Shown here piece by piece: positions 55,974 to 63,210 of a DNA stretch of 63,210 nucleotides. Numbering within the stretch: position 1 is the stretch's first letter; each line of letters opens with the position of its first letter. This DNA comes from Leptospirales bacterium. Its GTDB lineage: Bacteria > Spirochaetota > Leptospiria > Leptospirales > Leptospiraceae. The position numbers and the translations under genes are program-made. The notes under the pieces are model-generated. The model saw only the letters and a program-made list of their open reading frames with translations. It was not told where the DNA came from and made no database searches. The stretch spans positions 1 through 63,210 of the forward strand of contig JAAFIR010000032.1 of NCBI GenBank assembly GCA_013297885.1. Direction: 5' to 3'.

Positions 55974-57380
55974 CTAATCAATGTTAAGAGTTGCGACACA
56001 TTTAAAATTCTCATTAGTCGTTTTACCAATTGTATCAATTATACTTTGTGAAAAATTAATTCGATATACATTCGAAGGAATTAAAGTAGAAGTAGTTGAA
56101 GTAAAATGAAAACTAGCTGAAGGATTTGGAAAAAAAATAGAATTTAAAATTGGAGAAGAACTTCTTTCTAAAACAGATTTTAACTCGTTTAAGTTTGGAA
56201 GTCTCCAAGAATAATTTGAAAGACTTAAAGTATTACAAGAATTTAAAGCAGTATTCCAAACAGAAGATATAGCAGCACCTGTAGAACAATTAGAATCAGA
56301 TAAACCAAAAGAACATTTTTGCCAAACTAAACCTGTTGTCACATCCAAAATTGTTCCATCCCCATTATCCACTAAAATTTGAGATTGGGTTGTGCCAGAA
56401 ACATAACGAATTCTAATATTAGTGGTTTTACTTAAAACATCACTTCTACCATTACCAACAAAGTTAACGATCAACCCATCAGAAGAATTTGTTGGATTAT
56501 TTGTTCCAGACCAAATTGTATTGGAGGGATTATTCGGAAAAGCTAAATTATAAACTGAAGGTGAACTAACAGAAGGTAAATGAATTCTTTCTAGTTCAGA
56601 AATTGTTGGAAGTCTCCACGAATTAATTCCTGCAAAGCCTTGTCCCAAATTTTGATTATTATAAATATTTAAAATTGTTGAATTTGCTAAATTCCAAGTT
56701 CCAAGAGTTGCTCCACCAATTGTGCATCCTGAACCAGAAAATCCAACTGCACAACTAATCCATTTGAGTCCTGTTAAATTATCCATAGTTATAAATTGAT
56801 TTGGAAAAGAAGTGCTATCTGTGGGTATCGAAAAATCTGCTATAGTTCCATTTTGAAATTCTCCATCTTGTCCAGTACCAGCACAAGAAGTAACTGTTCC
56901 GCTTGAATCCCAGCAAAATGAATAGCCAGTTTTTAATGGCAATAGCCCGACCACTGTAATACGAATTTGTGTTTGAACTGATCCTGCTCTATTTGATGAA
57001 GAGACAGTATAGCTATTATCAGCTTGAATAGAAGTTGCTGCTCCGCTTATAATTCCAGTCACACTATCAATTACAAGTCCTGTTGGCAAACTAGGTGAAA
57101 CACTAAAACTTAATTCTTGTCCTGTAATAACTGGGGTAATTAAATTTATATTTCTATTTATTCTAAAAAAATATTTTGATTTTGGATAAGAAAAATTAAT
57201 TGGTGGGGAGATGGAATCATTTGAAGTAGGCAATGGTGCAGGATTTGAATTATTTGGAGCAGTATTATTTACTACTTCTGAAATAAAATAATTACTCCTT
57301 TCAATTCGACCAATTAATTTTGCTTTAATTTCTGATTTACAAGAAATAAAAAAAAATAGAATTAAAAAAAATAATTTCAT
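55974..57380 (-). CDS. Lipoprotein with putative Ig domain and two DUF1566 (Lcl) repeats
   Basis: A 468-residue surface lipoprotein. Leader with lipobox 'FFISCKS' (Cys14), a He_PIG-like bacterial Ig domain (about 75-150, 'LPTGLVIDSVTGIISG'), then two DUF1566/Lcl-type modules: 'LTGLKWISCAVG...' ending 'SWRLPTISELERI' and 'TTGLVWQKCSFG...' ending 'SWRLPNLNELKSVL'. Each has a Cys pair and the Trp-Arg-Leu-Pro core. Related modules in spirochaetes occur in surface lipoproteins of unclear ligand. An AAGGT ribosome-binding site precedes the ATG. Confidence 0.85.
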   Translation of the reverse strand: MKLFFLILFFFISCKSEIKAKLIGRIERSNYFISEVVNNTAPNNSNPAPLPTSNDSISPPINFSYPKSKYFFRINRNINLITPVITGQELSFSVSPSLPTGLVIDSVTGIISGAATSIQADNSYTVSSSNRAGSVQTQIRITVVGLLPLKTGYSFCWDSSGTVTSCAGTGQDGEFQNGTIADFSIPTDSTSFPNQFITMDNLTGLKWISCAVGFSGSGCTIGGATLGTWNLANSTILNIYNNQNLGQGFAGINSWRLPTISELERIHLPSVSSPSVYNLAFPNNPSNTIWSGTNNPTNSSDGLIVNFVGNGRSDVLSKTTNIRIRYVSGTTQSQILVDNGDGTILDVTTGLVWQKCSFGLSDSNCSTGAAISSVWNTALNSCNTLSLSNYSWRLPNLNELKSVLERSSSPILNSIFFPNPSASFHFTSTTSTLIPSNVYRINFSQSIIDTIGKTTNENFKCVATLNID

Positions 57381-57489
57381 GTTACCTTTATATATTAGAA
57401 AGAATTTTTATCAAGTTAGATTAGTTTTTTAATAAACAAAAAAATATAATGTTCAAAGTTTTTCAATAATTTAAGTTTCATTTTCAGGG

Positions 57490-57735
57490 GCGAATTTTTT
57501 CCACAATTCGACTATGTAATGTTGATATTCGAGCAATAGCAAAGAATTGCTATAGCAAGGAAAATGATGAATGTTCTTGGAAATTCAAAACAGAATCATT
57601 TAAATTATTAATTCTAATTTTTTTTCCCAAGTGGAAAAAAACAGGCTCGCCTCTCTGGTCAACTTTTTGTTAAATTTTAAATGTCCTAAATTTTTTTAAT
57701 TTGCAAAAAGTTGACCCCGAGTTGATCCTTTTCGC
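57490..57735 (+). repeat. Three-box palindromic repeat, copy 8 (long arm 1)
   Basis: The outer stem is GCGAA (57490-57494) with TTCGC (57731-57735). Arm 1 is closed by TTTTTTCCAC (57495-57504) and GTGGAAAAAA (57631-57640) with 126 bases inside. The middle box is ACAGGCTCGCCTCTCTGG. Arm 2 is GGTCAACTTTTTG with CAAAAAGTTGACC. The third box is GTTGATCCTTTTCGC. It fills most of the gap 57381-57819 between divergent lipoprotein genes; the rest is plain AT-rich sequence. Confidence 0.78.
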
Positions 57736-57819
57736 TTGCTTAATCGGAAATTTTATTTGTAATAAAAAATCTTGCAAAATAGTTTTAGTTTTACATTCTA
57801 AAATAAAAACGGAGATAAA

Positions 57820-58332
57820 ATGAAATTCAAATTTTTAATTACAATTTTTTTATTTTTAAATTGTAAATCTGAAGATCCATTTAAAAAATTAGAACAAGAA
57901 AATATTCAGAAGGTTTGGGCTGGTCCACCAGAAGATACAAGCAAAAAACCTTTTGAATACTTGTATATGAAAACTAAAGGAAAAGCTTCTAGTAAAGCTA
58001 TTGAAAAAAAATCATTGCCAATGATGGAAACAACATGTAATGATTCAACTATTTCTTATAATATTGGACCATTTATACATATTTTTTATGAAGGAAGACC
58101 TGGTTCTACTAGAGGTGATTGGTCTTATACACCCACAGAAGAAAAAGCACGTGCTGAATTGTCTATAATACTTTCTTCAAGTTTAAAGTATAAAAATCGA
58201 GGAATTAGGGATTGTAAACCAATTTCTGATGATGAAGGTTTGTTAAAATGGAGAGAATGTGAATGTATTGTTTATAATAAAATTCCAGGTGGAGAAAAAA
58301 CAGTTGAAAGACTTAAAAATGATTTACCTTAA
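57820..58332 (+). CDS. Hypothetical lipoprotein
   Basis: A 170-residue protein. The leader 'MKFKFLITIFLFLNCKS' ends in a lipobox cysteine (Cys15), and CGGAG precedes the ATG by five bases. The mature domain has four further cysteines, including 'ETTCNDST', 'IRDCKP' and 'RECECIVY', and a Gly/Pro-rich centre. No family recognised. Confidence 0.75.
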   Translation: MKFKFLITIFLFLNCKSEDPFKKLEQENIQKVWAGPPEDTSKKPFEYLYMKTKGKASSKAIEKKSLPMMETTCNDSTISYNIGPFIHIFYEGRPGSTRGDWSYTPTEEKARAELSIILSSSLKYKNRGIRDCKPISDDEGLLKWRECECIVYNKIPGGEKTVERLKNDLP

Positions 58333-58333
58333 A

Positions 58334-58538
58334 TGAAAAATTTTCTTTTCCAAATCGGCTTATAAACATTTGTTTTTTAGATTTTATAGAAAAACTAGAT
58401 TACAAAATTTATAAAGAGGAGTTGTTTGTAATTAAAACTAAAGAATGAAAAATTTCTGAAGATACTTGTTATATTTTATTTGATTATAAAAATAAAAAAT
58501 TTATTAGCTATTACCCTGTGAGAGAAAAAAGTAAATAA
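58334..58538 (+). pseudogene. Possible gene remnant downstream of the lipoprotein
   Basis: One plus-strand frame reads like protein from about 58340 to TAA at 58536-58538 ('DFIEKLDYKIYKEELFVI', then 'CYILFDYKNKKFISYYPV'), broken by a single TGA at 58446-58448. AGAGGAG at about 58414 could be a chance ribosome-binding site. There is no start codon. It may be the relic of a small gene, but coding-like frames arise by chance in such sequence. Confidence 0.3.
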
Positions 58539-58566
58539 ATTTTACTTAAATTCTTTTTAAATTAAC

Positions 58567-59334
58567 CTAAGTGTAAATTTTTATACTGCTCATTGAAATG
58601 GAACTTAATGTTTTTTTATTAAAAATTTCAACTTTATCTTTTTCATCAGTTATTCCGCATAAATAAATTAACGGTAGATAATGATCAAGTGTGGGAACTG
58701 CAATTCTAGAATTTTTGTGATCTAATGAAATTAATTTTTCAAAATTTTTATTTTGGAATTCACCTAAAATATAATTATCAAAACTAATTGCCCAATCTAA
58801 AACTTCATTCATAAACTGGAAATTAAGTAAAGATAAATTATGAACTATATTACCAGATGCTAATATAAGAATTTCTTGTTCTCTTAAAAATTTTAAATGT
58901 TTAGCAAGTTCATAATGCCATTCAATTGGTTTTAAAACATTTAGACCAAATTGTAAAATTGGAATATTAGCTTCGGGATAAATTTGTTTTAAAATAGACC
59001 AAGTTCCATGATCTAGTTTAGCATTTTCATCTAAAAAAATATCAGTAAATTTGATTTTGTCTTTTATACTTTCAGCGAATGATTTTGAGCCAATACTTTC
59101 ATATTTACTAAAATACAACTCTTCAGGAAATCCAAAAAAATCATATAGGAGTTCATTTTTATCATTATAAGTAAGGTAAGTTCCTTTTCTTAGGTAATGT
59201 GCTGAAATACAAATTATAGCTTTTGGTTTTGGGATTTTAGAAATTTGAATTTTCCATTCAAAAGTGAATTCATTTTCTTCAATTGCATTCATTGGACTTC
59301 CATGCCCAATAAAAAATGCTGGAAACAAACTCAT
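58567..59334 (-). CDS. ygiD: DODA-type extradiol aromatic ring-opening dioxygenase
   Basis: A 255-residue class III extradiol dioxygenase related to 4,5-DOPA dioxygenase YgiD. The family motifs are '[13 protein letters not shown]' (His11), '[13 protein letters not shown]' (His46), '[12 protein letters not shown]' (His109), 'ASGNIVHNL' and '[11 protein letters not shown]'. The natural substrate in bacteria is uncertain. Its start overlaps the end of dnaE by four bases, so it is probably co-transcribed with it. The symbol is by similarity only. Confidence 0.85.
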   Translation of the reverse strand: MSLFPAFFIGHGSPMNAIEENEFTFEWKIQISKIPKPKAIICISAHYLRKGTYLTYNDKNELLYDFFGFPEELYFSKYESIGSKSFAESIKDKIKFTDIFLDENAKLDHGTWSILKQIYPEANIPILQFGLNVLKPIEWHYELAKHLKFLREQEILILASGNIVHNLSLLNFQFMNEVLDWAISFDNYILGEFQNKNFEKLISLDHKNSRIAVPTLDHYLPLIYLCGITDEKDKVEIFNKKTLSSISMSSIKIYT

Positions 59335-62300
59335 ATCTTAATTACTTCTTCACCAACTGTATAAGAAATATTTTCTTTTCCAATAAGCAAACTGAGTTTA
59401 GAAATTAAATCTTGGTTTATATCAACAAAAAAAGAATTATGTGTGCGAATTACTTTTTTAAAATCTCCCTCACCTTGAAGATGAAAAAATACAGAAGAGC
59501 TACCCTTAAACTCTTTTAAAGCAGAATATAAAATATTGATAAATGATTCATCCATATTATCTTTTCTCATATCTAATTTTAAATGAAGAGATTTTTCTAA
59601 TTTGTCTATAAGAGTTTCATTTGTCAAAAGAGAAGCTTCAAAAATAATCACTTGTCCTTTTAGGTCTGCTTCTCCTTGTTCAATTTTATCTAAATTTCCT
59701 TTGATAAAAAGAATTTGATCTTCTTTAATTAACTCTTTTAGTTTAGCAAAATTTTTTGGAAATATTGTGCAGTCAATATCTGATGAATAATCTTGAAGTT
59801 TAAAATTTACAAACTCTTCTTTTTTCTTGGTTTGACGAATTAAAATATCAGATACAATTCCACAAATTTCTACTTTTGTTCCAGAAGGAAATTCATCTAA
59901 TTCTACAATTTTAGAAATAGATTTTAAATATGACAATTTGGATTTGAATTTATCTAGAGGATGACCAGAAAGATAAAGTCCACAAATTGCTTTTTCCCTT
60001 CTTAATTTTTCTTCAATATCCCATTCGAGAGATTGTTTTGGAAGTTGTAGTCCAATATTTTCAGATTTTCCCCCAAAAAATAAACTTCCTTGTCCTGCAG
60101 ATTTTCTTTCGTTTTCTTTAGAAGCATAAGAAAGAAGAGAATCAACTGATTCAAATAAACATTTTCTTGAATAACCAAACACATCAAATGACCCAACTTG
60201 TATTAATGCTTCCAAAACTTTTTTGTTTACAGTAAATGTTTCAATATTGGATAAAAAATCATTAAGTGTTTTAAATCCGCCAATTTTTTTTCTTGCATCA
60301 AGTATTGTGTTTGCTGCAATTGAACCAACACCTTTAAGCGACTCCAATCCAAATCGAATTGTATTATCTCTGGGAACTGCAAATGAAAATTCAGATTCAT
60401 TAATTTCAGGTGTTAAAATTTGAATTCCCATTTCTTTTGCGTTATTGATATAACGAACTAGCTCAGATGCTTTTCCATTTTCAGTTGAAAGTATTGCTGC
60501 AAAATATTCATTTGGATAATTTGATTTTAAAAAGGCAGTTTGGTAAGTAACAAATGCATATGCCACTGAATGAGATTTGTTAAAACCATATTCCCCAAAT
60601 TTTTCTAATTGTTCAAATAATTCTTTTGCAAATTGTTCACCAAAATTTTTTTCTTTTGCACCAGTAATAAATTTTTCTTTAAGTGGTGGAAGTTTTGTCT
60701 TATCTTTTTTTGCCATCGCTTTACGAAGCACATCAGAATCACCCACAGAAAATCCACCAATGATTCTTGAAATAAACATCACTTGTTCTTGGTAAACCAC
60801 AACCCCATAAGTTTCTTTTAGTACTTCTTCAAGTTCCGGTTTTGGATAAATAACTTTTGTTCTGCCATTTTTTCGATCTAAATAATCATCTAACATCCCT
60901 GAACCCATTGGACCAGGTCTGTACAAAGCTAAGAGTGCTGCAATTTCTTCAAAAGTTTTTACTTGTGCTTTTGCAAATAAATCTCTAATACCACTTGAAG
61001 AATCCAATTGAAATATTCCAAGCACATTTGCTTTTCTAAGAAGTTGAAATGTTGGCTCGTCATTAAGTGGAATTTCATCAATGTTGATATTAATTTGTTT
61101 TCGTTTATAAATTAAATCAATTGCACATTGGATTGTGGTTAAGTTTTTTAAACCAAGCAAATCCATTTTGATTAGTCCAACTGATTCTAAAAGGTCTTTG
61201 TCATATTGGGTAACCCTGACACGTTTGCCTTCTTTTTGCATATTTTTATCTGCAACAGTGGAAAGAGGTGCAATCCCATCCATATCAAATGGAGAAATTA
61301 CAACACCTGCAGCATGACGACCGGGTTGTCTATAATTTCCTTCTAGCTTCATCGCAATTTGAAAAACTTTGCGATTAACTTCAGATTTTTCTGCTAGCTC
61401 TTTTAATTCTTTAGAATCAGTAAGTGCAGTTTCAATATCAATACCTAATTGTTTTGGAAATGCTTTTGTAAATTCATTTGATTCTTGGAACGGAACTTTA
61501 AACACTCTTGCAACATCTTTTATAGCAGCTTTTGCCGCAAGAGAACCAAATGTGATAATTTGTGAAACTCTATTGTCTCCATATTTAGCCACAATGTAAT
61601 TGTACACTTCTTCACGTCTATCCATACAAAAATCAGTGTCGATGTCTGGCATGTCTTTTCTATCTGGATTTAAAAATCTTTCAAATAATAAACCATATTT
61701 AATTGGATCCACATTTGTGATTCCAAGTGAATAAGCAATGATAGAGCCAGCAGCTGAACCTCGTCCAGGACCAACTGGAATTCCTTGTCGTTTTGCAAAA
61801 TTGATAAAATCTTGTACAATTAAAAAATATCCAGCAAAACCCATTGTGGTAATTGTGTTTAATTCAAATTTGGTTCGCACGATTACATCGTTTGGAAGTG
61901 GTGTTCCGTAAATTTTATTTAGTCCATCCCAAACTAATTTTTCCATAAAGGAATCTGTGTCGTAACCTTCAGGGACTTCGAATTTTGGAAGAAGTGGATT
62001 TCCAAATTTAAAATTCAAATCACATTTATTCGCAATTTCTAATGTATTATGAAATGCTTGTAAATGATCTGGAAAAAGTTTCATCATCTCTTCAGGAGAT
62101 TTTAAATAAAACTCTTCATTAAAACCAAACATCATTTCGTCATCAATTGATTTGTTTGTTGCAATACGAAGCATGATATCTTGAGCTTCTCTATCATCTC
62201 TTTTTAAAAAATGAGAATCATTGGTGAGAACCATTTGAATATTTGATTTTTTGGAAAACTCAATTACTTTTTTTGCAACTAATTCTTGGTCTTTAATTCC

Positions 62301-62840
62301 ATGATTTTGAATTTCTAAATAAAAATCTTCTTTTCTAAAAATTTCATTTAACTTATTTGCAAGAGCCATAGCTTTTTCATCTTTGCCTTGTAAAAAATGT
62401 CTGTTCACTTCTCCTGCAAGACAAGCAGTCAAACAAATCAAACCATCAGAATATTTTTCTAAAACATCATAATCAATTCTTGGCTTTCTATAAAATCCAT
62501 CCACAAATGAAATCGAAGAAAGTTTAATTAAATTTTTATAACCAATTTCATTTTTTGCAAGCAAGATCAAATGGTAATTTCCACCATCTGAAATTTCTTC
62601 CATCTCTACTTCTTTTTTTCGATTTGGTGCGACATAAAATTCAGATCCAATGATGGGCTTAACACCTTGCTTCACAGCTTCTTTGTAAAAGTCTATTACA
62701 CCGTACATATTTCCATGATCTGTAATTGCAACTGAGCTCATGTTTAATTCTTTTACACGTTTCATCAATTCAGGAATACGTATAGCTCCATCAAGCATGG
62801 AGTAATTTGTATGCAAATGTAAATGGGTAAAATCATTCAT
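59331..62840 (-). CDS. dnaE: DNA polymerase III alpha subunit
   Basis: The replicative polymerase, 1169 residues. An N-terminal PHP domain begins '[20 protein letters not shown]' with 'ITDHGNMYG' and '[10 protein letters not shown]'. The catalytic core contains '[14 protein letters not shown]' and the active-site aspartates in '[14 protein letters not shown]'. '[14 protein letters not shown]' and '[20 protein letters not shown]' follow, then a helix-hairpin-helix and an OB-fold ('[20 protein letters not shown]'). Full length for DnaE1. A repeat element begins about 80 bases upstream of its start. Confidence 0.96.
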   Translation of the reverse strand: MNDFTHLHLHTNYSMLDGAIRIPELMKRVKELNMSSVAITDHGNMYGVIDFYKEAVKQGVKPIIGSEFYVAPNRKKEVEMEEISDGGNYHLILLAKNEIGYKNLIKLSSISFVDGFYRKPRIDYDVLEKYSDGLICLTACLAGEVNRHFLQGKDEKAMALANKLNEIFRKEDFYLEIQNHGIKDQELVAKKVIEFSKKSNIQMVLTNDSHFLKRDDREAQDIMLRIATNKSIDDEMMFGFNEEFYLKSPEEMMKLFPDHLQAFHNTLEIANKCDLNFKFGNPLLPKFEVPEGYDTDSFMEKLVWDGLNKIYGTPLPNDVIVRTKFELNTITTMGFAGYFLIVQDFINFAKRQGIPVGPGRGSAAGSIIAYSLGITNVDPIKYGLLFERFLNPDRKDMPDIDTDFCMDRREEVYNYIVAKYGDNRVSQIITFGSLAAKAAIKDVARVFKVPFQESNEFTKAFPKQLGIDIETALTDSKELKELAEKSEVNRKVFQIAMKLEGNYRQPGRHAAGVVISPFDMDGIAPLSTVADKNMQKEGKRVRVTQYDKDLLESVGLIKMDLLGLKNLTTIQCAIDLIYKRKQININIDEIPLNDEPTFQLLRKANVLGIFQLDSSSGIRDLFAKAQVKTFEEIAALLALYRPGPMGSGMLDDYLDRKNGRTKVIYPKPELEEVLKETYGVVVYQEQVMFISRIIGGFSVGDSDVLRKAMAKKDKTKLPPLKEKFITGAKEKNFGEQFAKELFEQLEKFGEYGFNKSHSVAYAFVTYQTAFLKSNYPNEYFAAILSTENGKASELVRYINNAKEMGIQILTPEINESEFSFAVPRDNTIRFGLESLKGVGSIAANTILDARKKIGGFKTLNDFLSNIETFTVNKKVLEALIQVGSFDVFGYSRKCLFESVDSLLSYASKENERKSAGQGSLFFGGKSENIGLQLPKQSLEWDIEEKLRREKAICGLYLSGHPLDKFKSKLSYLKSISKIVELDEFPSGTKVEICGIVSDILIRQTKKKEEFVNFKLQDYSSDIDCTIFPKNFAKLKELIKEDQILFIKGNLDKIEQGEADLKGQVIIFEASLLTNETLIDKLEKSLHLKLDMRKDNMDESFINILYSALKEFKGSSSVFFHLQGEGDFKKVIRTHNSFFVDINQDLISKLSLLIGKENISYTVGEEVIKI

Positions 62841-62919
62841 AAATAAGAGACATAACTAATTTTAAAAATTGGCTCATATTGCCAACTGAAAAACTGAAAT
62901 TTGTTTTATTATTATTTGG

Positions 62920-63089
62920 GCGAATTTTTTTTCACCTAACCCTTTTTTATTTGAAGTTAAAAAGGGTTAGGTGAAAAAAAACTGGGCTTTCAGTTTCGGT
63001 CAAAAAATTGGTTGTCAAATTAAATAATATTGATAAAATTTTTCTTTTTTAAGACACCAATTTTTTGACCCCACTTCAATCCCGTTCGC
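62920..63089 (+). repeat. Three-box palindromic repeat, copy 9 (long perfect arm 1)
   Basis: The outer stem is GCGAA (62920-62924) with TTCGC (63085-63089). Arm 1 is a perfect 23-bp stem (62925-62947 with 62959-62981): eight T, CACCTAACCC, five T, then an 11-base loop and the complement. The middle box is ACTGGGCTTTC. Arm 2 is GGTCAAAAAATTGGT with ACCAATTTTTTGACC around an AT-rich loop. The third box is TTCAATCCCGTTCGC, and GTATTGAGAAACTTTT follows. No gene is visible from here to the window end. Confidence 0.85.
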
Positions 63090-63210
63090 TTGTATTGAGA
63101 AACTTTTCCGTATTCTGAAGCCCACCTAAATCTGAATAGTTATGCAAAATGGGATTTATGAATGTTTAAACTTTTTTTAAAAAAATGGAATTTATTTTAA
63201 TGAAAAATTC

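Noticed and set aside
8435-63089. Repeat family as integron attC sites or a CRISPR array
   Set aside because: No terminal RYYYAAC/GTTRRRY core sites and no cassette arrays between copies; copies are kilobases apart with no spacer periodicity.
17232-63089. Repeats explained as plain Rho-independent terminators
   Set aside because: Simple terminators would not share three conserved unpaired boxes and a covarying closing stem, nor lie upstream of genes such as lysS and dnaE or between tandem genes.
1-63210. tRNA, rRNA or riboswitch genes
   Set aside because: All intergenic gaps were read; apart from the repeats none shows cloverleaf-like or conserved riboswitch segments. The stretch before ribD (ends of other genes) holds no FMN-type element.

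Overview
The window is very AT-rich, tightly packed bacterial chromosome from a diderm organism. Outer-membrane and lipoprotein features (LolD, OmpA/PD40 protein, YceI, beta-barrel, many lipoproteins with short lipoboxes), 7TMR-DISM and Cache sensors ending in SpoIIE-type phosphatases plus TPRs, and TIG/DUF1566 lipoproteins point to a Leptospira-like spirochaete. This is inferred from gene content, not from a marker-gene search.

Layout. 1-1123: the tail of an IS110-family transposase, a short orphan reading frame and lolD. 1254-7999 (minus): a run with overlapping ends, SpoIIE sensor > murB > HD hydrolase > rfbB > small membrane protein > ribD. 8054-14656: a DUF423 gene, then lysS > miaB > small protein > (repeat) > glycosyltransferase > trmB > Gfo/Idh oxidoreductase on the minus strand. 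14657-15715: a decay zone with two gene remnants, one a macro-domain pseudogene. 15716-19237: ABC-F, tilS, engB. 19248-23085 (minus): REC-HDOD regulator, propeller lipoprotein, def. 23245-28990: coiled-coil protein > GAF/SpoIIE/HATPase > tsaB > rnr. 28991-31582 (minus): SirB1-like protein and a GT-C membrane enzyme. 31644-40305: membrane protein > SpoIIE sensor > 16-Cys ferredoxin, a second GT-C enzyme, a lipoprotein and a class III cyclase. 40430-43885: TelA > XpaC-like > AAA+ (frameshifted tail). 43882-49888: membrane protein, HAMP-SpoIIE phosphatase and its partner, OmpA/PD40 protein. 50489-55670: two PPK2-domain genes, a small membrane protein, an adenosine deaminase relative, and a CX4CH lipoprotein > YceI > beta-barrel operon. 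55974-62840: two lipoproteins, a DODA-type dioxygenase and dnaE.

The most unusual feature is a dispersed intergenic repeat, about ten copies in 63 kb. Each copy has three conserved boxes (GGGCGAATTTTT / CCG(T/G)GCTTTC / CAATCCCTTTCGC) separated by two hairpin arms. The arm sequences differ but keep their pairing. The first and third boxes pair with each other, and three copies show compensatory substitutions in that stem. This suggests selection on a folded three-way-junction nucleic acid (RNA or single-stranded DNA) rather than on primary sequence. Three copies carry about 110-130 nt inside arm 1. I cannot name this family from the sequence.

Signal transduction is dense: four SpoIIE-type PP2C phosphatases, a REC-HDOD protein and a nucleotide cyclase. 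Two of the phosphatases form a subfamily with an altered catalytic motif (NGDAMGKS) and TPR tails. No tRNA, rRNA or CRISPR array was seen. Promoters cannot be assigned reliably in sequence this AT-rich, so none are listed.
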